A stretch of DNA of 6,174 nucleotides from a bacterium. Lineage in GTDB: Bacteria > Patescibacteriota > Saccharimonadia > Saccharimonadales > Saccharimonadaceae. The DNA lies in NCBI GenBank assembly GCA_021847685.1, contig JAJZQE010000038.1, forward strand, positions 1 to 6,174. Direction: 5' to 3'. Below, piece by piece: positions 1 to 4,782 of this stretch. A program made the translations under genes and the position numbers. Every line of letters begins with the position of its first letter. Position 1 is the stretch's first letter. A model generated the notes under the pieces. It did not search any database and was not told the DNA's origin. It saw only the letters and a program-made list of their open reading frames with translations.

Positions 1-344
1 TGGTCTGTGCCGATAAGCCATCGTTTATTGCTGAGCGTAACTCAATTCAAACACTGCTTGATCTGTATACAAAATCAGGTGGTACTAATGACTTTAATAA
101 TATTGTCCGCACAACGCACACCCAGGACAATATAGCCGTTAGTTTACTGTCGATTAGCTCAAAAGTTAAAACAAAAGCACCTTATACACTCATCTTTGCA
201 GCAATTAATAACAAGTGGACGTACGTCGGCAATCGAGTCACGCCATCAATTGATGTAAAGGACAGTTTTAAACTTTCGGATAGTCTTAAGGCCGCTGTTA
301 ACGACCCGAAGTACAACGGTTTGTTAGCAAAATATGTTTACTAG
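1..344 (+). CDS. 3' end of an unrecognised gene (C-terminal 113 residues)
   Basis: The frame with codons starting at position 3 is open from the left edge to a TAG at 342-344, giving 113 residues; the start lies outside the window. The visible part is soluble and mixed in character. There is no membrane segment, no cysteine-pair motif, and no catalytic signature that I recognise. An early helix-like stretch (ERNSIQTLLDLY) is followed by alternating polar and hydrophobic strands (e.g. PYTLIFAAINNKWTYVGNR). That could suit a small alpha+beta domain, possibly the exported or C-terminal domain of a larger protein, but no family can be named. The stop is immediately followed by the stop of the minus-strand gene (345-347), so the two genes converge with no gap. 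Codon use matches the helicase and dus genes. Confidence is high that this is coding and nil on function. Confidence 0.75.
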   Translation, partial: VCADKPSFIAERNSIQTLLDLYTKSGGTNDFNNIVRTTHTQDNIAVSLLSISSKVKTKAPYTLIFAAINNKWTYVGNRVTPSIDVKDSFKLSDSLKAAVNDPKYNGLLAKYVY

Positions 345-353
345 TTAGCTAGT
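340..353. repeat. Small inverted repeat spanning the two convergent stop codons
   Basis: ACTAG (340-344), a 4-nt TTAG loop and CTAGT (349-353) form a perfect 5-bp stem. The repeat holds the TAG stop of the plus-strand gene and the TAA stop of the minus-strand gene. There is no U-tract on either side, so it is too weak to call a terminator. It may simply be the compact end of two convergent genes. Confidence 0.35.
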
Positions 354-833
354 ACGAATACGCCTATATGTAAACTTCGTCGCTTGACGCCATCCAGAGG
401 TCGAATCGGCGTCAAACTGATAAACAACTCCGTTATTAACTTCACTGATTAGAACAAGGGCTGGATTGTAGGGTGACAAAGTCTTGTAAAATAAAATGTC
501 GGCCTCGCTAATATGCGAGCGGCCTGGGAATACATCCCGAAACTTCGCCGAACCAACCTCTGTAAAATAGTTCGGGCGGCCTTTTGGTGGCAAATAAGTA
601 TCGGCCTTTAGCCCCATGCGCGTGACAATCTTTTTAATATCGCCAAGTAGCAGTTTGGATTCACCAAAAACATACAAGTACAACTGCTTTTTTGATGTAA
701 GAAATAGGGTTGCCTCGGCCGTATGGCTAACCGGCACTTTAAAAACGATCGCTTGCCGAATATCGGCATCAACGCCAAACTTATCTTTAATACTGCGCTC
801 CAGCGCCAATTCTGCATACATCTTATCAGTCAT
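345..833 (-). CDS. Unrecognised 162-residue protein
   Basis: This minus-strand frame ends with TAA at 347-345. The frame is open back to a TTG at 857, but I place the start at the ATG at 833-831. A TACAAT -10 box with an extended TG lies 7 nt upstream of it, and the TTG would lie upstream of that promoter. The ATG at 821-819 is a less likely alternative. The 162-residue product has no membrane segment, signal peptide or cysteine motif. An N-terminal helix (MYAELALERSIKDKFGVDAD) is followed by beta-like strands (ATLFLTSKKQLYLYVFGE), a helix (LLGDIKKIVTRMGLKA), and a C-terminal half containing GRPNYFTEVGSAKFRDVFPG and a strand, PALVLISEV. The strand-then-Lys-rich-helix order faintly recalls YbaK/prolyl-tRNA editing domains, but this is not strong enough to assign. 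It is divergent from the helicase (73 bp apart) and convergent with the upstream partial gene. Confidence 0.8.
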   Translation of the reverse strand: MTDKMYAELALERSIKDKFGVDADIRQAIVFKVPVSHTAEATLFLTSKKQLYLYVFGESKLLLGDIKKIVTRMGLKADTYLPPKGRPNYFTEVGSAKFRDVFPGRSHISEADILFYKTLSPYNPALVLISEVNNGVVYQFDADSTSGWRQATKFTYRRIRTS

Positions 834-840
834 GTCTATT

Positions 841-849
841 ATTGTATCA
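841..849 (-). promoter_or_regulatory. Extended -10 promoter of the minus-strand gene
   Basis: Reading the minus strand, TG at 849-848, one base, then TACAAT at 846-841 form an extended -10 element (5 of 6 match to TATAAT). No good -35 is visible about 17 bp upstream, which the extended -10 may compensate for. The hexamer ends 7 nt before the ATG at 833, so transcription should start at or next to the A of the start codon. No Shine-Dalgarno sequence is present. This spacing favours the ATG at 833 over the TTG at 857. Confidence 0.55.
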
Positions 850-869
850 CTTGTCAAATGTCTTTAAGC

Positions 870-898
870 TCGACGCTACATAATCTATCGACTACAAT
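870..898 (+). promoter_or_regulatory. Promoter of the helicase-nuclease gene
   Basis: A -35 element TCGACG at 870-875 (4 of 6 match to TTGACA) is separated by 17 bp from the -10 element TACAAT at 893-898 (5 of 6). The -10 ends 8 nt before the ATG at 907, so the transcript would begin within about two bases of the start codon. No Shine-Dalgarno sequence lies between. The promoter sits back to back with that of the minus-strand gene in a 73-bp divergent spacer, so the two could share regulation. Confidence 0.55.
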
Positions 899-906
899 AT
901 ATATTA

Positions 907-3900
907 ATGGATTTCGAGAAACGCTACAAAAACCTCAACGAGGCGCAAAAACAGGCTGTCGACACAATCGACGGACCAGTCATGGTGATTGCCGGGCCGG
1001 GCACGGGCAAGACCGAGCTTTTAAGTGTTCGAACGGCTAATATTATACGTCAAACCGACACTTTACCAGAAAACATCCTGTGTTTAACCTTCACCGATAG
1101 TGGCGCTAACGCCATGCGCGAACGCTTGACTCGTATTATCGGTAAAGACGCCTACAAAGTAGCGATTCACACTTTTCACAGCTTTGGAAGTGAAATTATC
1201 AATCAATACGGCGAGTTCTTTTACGAAGGCGCCCATTTTCGACCAGCCGATGAGCTGAGCCGATACGAAATAATCAAAAACATCTTTGAAAGCCTTGGTC
1301 ACAATAACATTCTTAATAAAAAAATGAATGGCGATTTTACTTATCTATCAGATAGCCTAACGGTTATATCAGAACTTAAAAAAAGCGGCCTGACCAGTGA
1401 TGAGTTACTGGCGATTCTGGACGCCAACGACAGCACTATCGAAAAAACCGAACAGGTTTTAGGACCGATTTTTGACGATAAAATCAGCAAATCAACCGCT
1501 GAAAAACTAGCTACACATACTGAAACAATTCGAAAATCTGGCATTAAGGTAACTCTGCCGACAATCGTTAATCTTGCCGAAGTTATCGCCGACTCACTAA
1601 CCGCAGCTACCGAGGAAGCAGCCGACCAAAATTCAACTAAGCCAGTCACGGCTTGGCGTAATGAGTGGTTTAAAAAGAACGAAAATGGTAAATTTATCCT
1701 AAAATCACAAGAACGCCAAAAGAAATTGCGTGCCATAAGCTCAATCTATGAACAATACTTAGCCCGAATGAGCGAGTCCGAACTATTTGATTTTGACGAT
1801 ATGATTCTGCGCGTGGTCCATGCGATTGAGATTTTTGACGAACTCCGCTTTAACCTGCAAGAAAGATATCAATACATTATGGTGGACGAATTTCAGGACA
1901 CCAACATGGCGCAGATGCGTATTTTGCATAACTTAATGGATAGCCAAATTTCTGGTGATATGCCAAACATTTTAGTCGTAGGTGATGACGACCAAGCAAT
2001 CTACAGCTTTCAAGGCGCAGATATTAATAATATTACCGATTTTCGTACAACTTATCCAAAAGTTAAAATTATTAGTTTGAAAGAAAACTATCGCTCGGGC
2101 TACCATATTTTAACGCACGCCCGATCACTTATCACCCAAGGTAATGACCGACTAGAAGATTTGATACCAGAGCTCGATAAAAACCTGCTAGCTATGGCTA
2201 AATCTGGCGATGGCGTCGTTGAGCTTCACGAGGCCGCCACTAGCGCCGACGAGCGCCATTGGTTAGTTGAAGATATCAAAAATAAACTAAAACCATCTGC
2301 GAATTTATGCGAAATCGCCGTTTTGACCCGTACTCACCGCGAAATTGAAGCGCTACTGCCATACTTCATAAGCGCCAATATACCAATCCAGTACGAACGC
2401 CGCGATAATGTCCTCGACATGGCGCCAGTCATTTTAATCGAACAGCTTTCACGTGCCCTTATCGGAATCTTGCTTGGTAAACACGCCGAGGTTAACGCCA
2501 TGCTACCCGAGCTTTTGGCGCACCCAGCCTGGAATATCAAGCCATCATTACTTTGGCAACTAAGCCTTAAATCGTATCAAAACCGCACATTTTGGCTGGA
2601 CGAAATGACCAACATGAAAGAGTTTGTATACCTACGGGACTGGCTAATCACGACCGCATTATCAATTCCGCATCGACCGCTTGAAATAATCATGGATGAA
2701 TTAATCGGTAAACGAGATTCGCTAGTTAGCGACGATGAGCAAGATGACAGCGACCCAGAACGATTGCAAAATACTAAAATGTTTCATAGTCCAATTTACG
2801 AATATTATTTTTCGGATAAAAAACTTGAAGAAAGTTCCGATGACTATACTCGCTATCTACAGGCGCTCAAAACTATCCGCACCAGTCTGCGTGATTATCG
2901 TCCGCTCGAAACGCCAACACTATTAACCTTTATCGAATTTGTCAGTCTACATCGCCGTATTGGTAGTGGCATTACTAGTGTTAATGGCGTATCAACGAAG
3001 GCCAATGCCGTCCAGTTAATGACCGCTCACAAATCAAAGGGATTAGAATTTGGCGACGTCTATATTGTTAACGCGGTCGATAACGTATGGGGCGAACGGG
3101 CAAGGGGATACAATCGACTAATTAGTTACCCCGAAAACCTACCGCTTGCGCCGGCTGGCGACTCCGCTGATGAGCGACTACGTTTATTTTATGTGGCCGC
3201 CACTCGCGCCAAGAATAATCTTCATATCAGCTACAGCTTGCTTGATGATCGCAACAAATCAACCGCTCGAGCAAGCTTCCTAATGGGTGAAAGCTGGACA
3301 CCAGCCTTAATCGACGGCAGCCACAATATTACTAACGCTCGCGAGACTGCCGAACTTAGTTGGTATGAACCAGTTATTAAAACCGACGGCAATAACTTAA
3401 AAAATATCCTGGCACCGCAACTAGAAAATTATCAACTGAGCGCTACTCATTTAAATAACTTTTTGGATATCACCCGTGGCGGTCCAAAAAACTTCCTGAT
3501 TCAAAATCTACTACGCTTTCCACAAGCAATGACACCAGCCGCCGCTTATGGTTCAGCCATTCATAAAACCCTTCAGCGCGCTCATGCACACGTCGCAGCC
3601 AATGACGGACAAAAGCAAGCGATTGAGGACATTTTGCATAATTTCGAAATCGCCCTTAGCGAACAACGACTAGCCCAACCTGATTTTGAGCTTTACTTAC
3701 AAAAGGGGATTGATGACCTACAAGCCTTCTTGACCGACCGCTACAACAGCTTTACGCCAACACAAAAAACCGAGCTTAACTTTAAGTCGCAACACGTTCT
3801 AGTCGGCGAGGCGCATCTTTCGGGCGCACTTGATTTAATCGACATTGACGACAATACCATCACCGTGACGGATTATAAAACCGGCCGACCAGCCCGTAGT

Positions 3901-4230
3901 TGGACTGGTAAAACTGATTACGAAAAGATTAAACTGCATAAATATAAACAACAATTAATGTTCTACAAACTGCTAGTCGAAAATGCCCGTGATTACCGCG
4001 GATTACGTGTCGAAAGCGGTATCCTGCAGTTTATCGAGCCAAGCTCAAGTGGCGCCATTTTGTCACTTGAAACTGACTTTAACGTTAGTGACCAAGAACG
4101 TTTTGGCGAACTAATTGGAGCAGTCTGGCGCCACATCATTGACCTAAATATGCCTGATACCAGTGGCTACGAACAATCAATCAAAGGCATTCTGGCGTTC
4201 GAGCAGGATTTGATTGATGGTAATATATAA
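907..4230 (+). CDS. UvrD/PcrA-type DNA helicase fused to a RecB-like PD-(D/E)XK nuclease
   Basis: This 1107-residue SF1A helicase-nuclease should unwind DNA 3'-5' with ATP and cut it in repair or recombination. The helicase motifs are complete: Q-motif LNEAQKQAV (10-18), Walker A AGPGTGKTE (29-37), Ia LTFTDSGANAM (60-70), TFHSFG (89-94), Walker B VDEFQDTN (326-333), III VGDDDQAIYSFQGA (358-371), IV KENYRSG (392-398), V MTAHKSKGLEF (705-715), and VI RLFYVAATRAKN (759-770). Residues 605-619 are acidic (a DDEQDDSDPE patch), probably a surface loop in the 2B region. The C-terminal nuclease follows from about 840: YGSAIHKTLQ with H886, GALDLID with D976, TDYKTG with D989 and K991, and QLMFY with Q1016 and Y1020, the full RecB-family set. 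The protein has only two cysteines (59, 468), so the four-Cys iron-sulfur clasp of AddB-type nucleases is absent. Domain order resembles AddA/AdnA-like subunits, but no partner gene is visible. Start chosen from the promoter 8 nt upstream. Confidence 0.95.
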   Translation: MDFEKRYKNLNEAQKQAVDTIDGPVMVIAGPGTGKTELLSVRTANIIRQTDTLPENILCLTFTDSGANAMRERLTRIIGKDAYKVAIHTFHSFGSEIINQYGEFFYEGAHFRPADELSRYEIIKNIFESLGHNNILNKKMNGDFTYLSDSLTVISELKKSGLTSDELLAILDANDSTIEKTEQVLGPIFDDKISKSTAEKLATHTETIRKSGIKVTLPTIVNLAEVIADSLTAATEEAADQNSTKPVTAWRNEWFKKNENGKFILKSQERQKKLRAISSIYEQYLARMSESELFDFDDMILRVVHAIEIFDELRFNLQERYQYIMVDEFQDTNMAQMRILHNLMDSQISGDMPNILVVGDDDQAIYSFQGADINNITDFRTTYPKVKIISLKENYRSGYHILTHARSLITQGNDRLEDLIPELDKNLLAMAKSGDGVVELHEAATSADERHWLVEDIKNKLKPSANLCEIAVLTRTHREIEALLPYFISANIPIQYERRDNVLDMAPVILIEQLSRALIGILLGKHAEVNAMLPELLAHPAWNIKPSLLWQLSLKSYQNRTFWLDEMTNMKEFVYLRDWLITTALSIPHRPLEIIMDELIGKRDSLVSDDEQDDSDPERLQNTKMFHSPIYEYYFSDKKLEESSDDYTRYLQALKTIRTSLRDYRPLETPTLLTFIEFVSLHRRIGSGITSVNGVSTKANAVQLMTAHKSKGLEFGDVYIVNAVDNVWGERARGYNRLISYPENLPLAPAGDSADERLRLFYVAATRAKNNLHISYSLLDDRNKSTARASFLMGESWTPALIDGSHNITNARETAELSWYEPVIKTDGNNLKNILAPQLENYQLSATHLNNFLDITRGGPKNFLIQNLLRFPQAMTPAAAYGSAIHKTLQRAHAHVAANDGQKQAIEDILHNFEIALSEQRLAQPDFELYLQKGIDDLQAFLTDRYNSFTPTQKTELNFKSQHVLVGEAHLSGALDLIDIDDNTITVTDYKTGRPARSWTGKTDYEKIKLHKYKQQLMFYKLLVENARDYRGLRVESGILQFIEPSSSGAILSLETDFNVSDQERFGELIGAVWRHIIDLNMPDTSGYEQSIKGILAFEQDLIDGNI

Positions 4231-4259
4231 TTGACATTAATATAATTAAGTGGTAACGT
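4231..4259 (+). promoter_or_regulatory. Possible promoter of the structured RNA / zinc-ribbon unit
   Basis: Directly after the helicase stop there are two overlapping readings. In one, TTGACA at 4231-4236 (perfect -35) is followed 17 bp later by TAACGT at 4254-4259, preceded by TG plus one base (extended -10). In the other, a perfect TATAAT at 4241-4246 acts as a -10 with no recognisable -35; the -35 elements of the other promoters here are also weak. Either would start transcription at about 4253-4268, well upstream of the zinc-ribbon gene, giving a leader of roughly 240-260 nt. The two elements cannot form one promoter, because they are only 4 bp apart. Confidence 0.4.
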
Positions 4260-4290
4260 AAAACATACAGATTGAGGTCGTGAAACGTGC

Positions 4291-4307
4291 ATAAAATTCG
4301 CTTTTAT
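4291..4307. repeat. A/T hairpin in the leader
   Basis: ATAAAA (4291-4296), a 5-nt loop and TTTTAT (4302-4307) make a perfect 6-bp A/T stem. It is weak by itself and has no U-tract, so it is not convincing as a terminator of the helicase transcript. It marks the boundary between the A/T-rich spacer and the GC-rich structured segment that follows. Confidence 0.3.
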
Positions 4308-4319
4308 TCATATTTCGCG

Positions 4320-4480
4320 ATCTCTCTGTTTGTACATTAGAGAGATGGTGACAATGTTTCGGTGTCGGGGAAGACCGAGGGTTGATTAACTGACTATCCT
4401 GGGGGAAGTTACCCGCGGTGACACCGAGATAAAAAGGCTCCGCCGCTCCCTCCAGGGAATTCCTGGGAGCGGCGGGGCTG
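4320..4480 (+). ncRNA. Candidate structured RNA leader upstream of the zinc-ribbon microprotein
   Basis: Three consecutive stems are visible. (1) ATCTCTCT 4320-4327 pairs with AGAGAGAT 4339-4346, a perfect 8-bp stem with an 11-nt loop. (2) TTTCGGTGTC 4357-4366 pairs with GACACCGAGA 4420-4429, 10 pairs with one G-U, enclosing about 53 nt. That interior could hold CCGAGG/CCTGGG (4375-4380 with 4398-4403, one mismatch) and GGG/CCC (4403-4405 with 4412-4414) as alternatives. (3) CCGCCGCTCCC 4440-4450 pairs perfectly with GGGAGCGGCGG 4465-4475 (11 bp), extended outward to about 4437/4478 with one G-U pair. The segment is non-coding on the plus strand, is much richer in G and C than the spacer before it, and ends 30 nt before the start codon. 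It could be a cis-regulatory leader or part of an independent RNA. I recognise no riboswitch class in it. Strand is inferred from the downstream gene and terminator. Confidence 0.45.
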
Positions 4481-4497
4481 TCCAACAAGCCAACTAC

Positions 4498-4504
4498 AGA
4501 GGGG
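4498..4504 (+). promoter_or_regulatory. Shine-Dalgarno site of the zinc-ribbon gene
   Basis: AGAGGGG at 4498-4504 lies 6 nt before the ATG at 4511, a good SD match and spacing. It decides this start over the internal ATG at 4562. It is the only clear Shine-Dalgarno sequence in front of a gene in this window. Confidence 0.6.
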
Positions 4505-4510
4505 CACACC

Positions 4511-4666
4511 ATGGCATCTGGAAATTTCCAGACCGGCAAGGCCGAAGCCAGGGGGTTCAGCATGAACCCCACCAGGGTCACCTGCGCCAAGTGCAGGACA
4601 AGCAACTGGATTCTCAGCAACGGGGTCCAGTGGAGGTGCTGGTCGTGCGGGCATATGCACGACTAA
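4511..4666 (+). CDS. 51-residue zinc-ribbon microprotein
   Basis: The frame from ATG 4511-4513 to TAA 4664-4666 encodes 51 residues. Residues 1-20 are polar and probably flexible. Residues 21-51 form a zinc ribbon: C25-x2-C28, then 14 residues, then C43-x2-C46-G, with aromatic W33, W41 and W44 between and beside the knuckles and a His-rich tail (GHMHD). The fold type suggests binding of nucleic acid or protein; this is a family-level inference. The Mu Com zinc-finger translation regulator is a loose analogue only. Start support is an SD 6 nt upstream. Composition is odd: 92 of 156 bases are G/C, 43 of 51 sense codons end in G/C, and all four Arg codons are AGG, against 1 of 22 in the adjacent dus gene. 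It sits between a structured leader and a strong terminator, so it seems to be the only gene of its transcript. Coding is supported by the SD, the motif spacing and the clean stop. Specific function is unknown. Confidence 0.7.
   Translation: MASGNFQTGKAEARGFSMNPTRVTCAKCRTSNWILSNGVQWRCWSCGHMHD
4517..4532. repeat. Perfect 16-bp palindrome over codons 3-8 of the microprotein
   Basis: TCTGGAAATTTCCAGA reads the same on both strands. It begins 6 nt after the start of the ATG, so it could be an operator bound by a dimer, or an RNA self-pairing site that hinders ribosome entry. A hairpin would have a minimal loop, so a DNA-binding site or RNA dimerisation is easier to picture. Function is inferred only. 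Confidence 0.5.
4552..4570 (+). repeat. Hairpin inside the microprotein gene
   Basis: GGGGTTC (4552-4558), a 5-nt AGCAT loop and GAACCCC (4564-4570) form a perfect 7-bp GC-rich stem. It encodes residues 14-20, between the flexible N-terminus and the zinc ribbon. An internal ATG (4562-4564) falls at the loop/stem junction. Confidence 0.45.
4642..4663 (+). repeat. Hairpin over the end of the microprotein gene
   Basis: GTCGTGC (4642-4648), an 8-nt loop and GCACGAC (4657-4663) form a perfect 7-bp stem ending exactly before the TAA stop. The loop side also contains the palindrome GCATATGC (4651-4658). It lacks a U-tract and is separate from the real terminator downstream. Confidence 0.45.
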
Positions 4667-4677
4667 CACTGTCTCTC

Positions 4678-4699
4678 GTCTACGGCGCAAGCCGTCGAC
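4678..4699 (+). repeat. GNRA-tetraloop hairpin in the 3' untranslated part
   Basis: GTC (4678-4680) and ACGGC (4682-4686) pair with GCCGT (4691-4695) and GAC (4697-4699) around one T/C mismatch, closing a GCAA tetraloop (4687-4690) of the GNRA type. GNRA loops are typical of folded functional RNAs, and this supports the plus strand as the transcribed one. Its 3' flank, CGACACC (4696-4702), is also complementary to GGTGTCG (4361-4367) in the leader. Confidence 0.5.
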
Positions 4700-4704
4700 A
4701 CCAA

Positions 4705-4762
4705 AGCCCACCACTACCACCGCGATTAAATTCGCGTGGTGGGGTGGGCTGCTTTACTTTTT
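4705..4762 (+). terminator. Intrinsic terminator of the zinc-ribbon unit
   Basis: The arms at 4705-4725 and 4732-4750 give 19 pairs (one T-G pair) with single-base bulges at A4713 and C4720 and a 6-nt loop, TTAAAT. They are followed by the T-rich TTTACTTTTT (4753-4762). This is a strong Rho-independent terminator for plus-strand transcription. It sits 38 nt after the microprotein stop and just 7 nt before the dus -10 box, so it insulates dus from upstream transcription. Confidence 0.85.
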
Positions 4763-4769
4763 AAGTATG

Positions 4770-4775
4770 TATAAT
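4770..4775 (+). promoter_or_regulatory. -10 box of dus
   Basis: A perfect TATAAT at 4770-4775 ends 7 nt before the dus ATG at 4783. No clear -35 is seen at 16-18 bp, because that position falls in the end of the preceding terminator stem. Transcription should start at or one base before the start codon. No Shine-Dalgarno sequence is present. Confidence 0.6.
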
Positions 4776-4782
4776 AGATATA

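Noticed and set aside
834..857. TTG at 857 as the start of the minus-strand gene
   Set aside because: The extra eight codons overlap a good extended -10 box that fits a start at the ATG at 833, and no SD precedes the TTG.
852..857. TTGACA on the minus strand as a -35 element
   Set aside because: Seventeen bases downstream there is no -10-like hexamer (CATGAC), while the TACAAT that is present lies only 5 bp away. Chance match.
616..1040. Plus-strand open frames across the minus-strand gene and the helicase start
   Set aside because: They are shadows in other frames of the 345-833 gene and of the helicase, with no recognisable domain and in conflict with the promoter layout.
4246..4620. 124-residue open frame on the minus strand across the leader
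   Set aside because: It covers the perfect hairpins and the SD of the plus-strand unit, shows no domain, and has no start signal. Most likely an antisense shadow.
4409..4720. 103-residue open frame on the minus strand over the zinc-ribbon gene
   Set aside because: It is opposite an SD-led zinc-ribbon frame and a plus-strand terminator, its product is low-complexity (Arg/Pro/Gly/Val-rich), and no ribosome site or promoter is visible. It is open mainly because the region is GC-rich.
4261..4782. CRISPR array, tRNA or insertion sequence in the helicase-dus spacer
   Set aside because: There are no regularly spaced direct repeats, no T-arm-like GGTTCGA with flanking stems, no transposase frame, and no terminal inverted repeats with target duplications.
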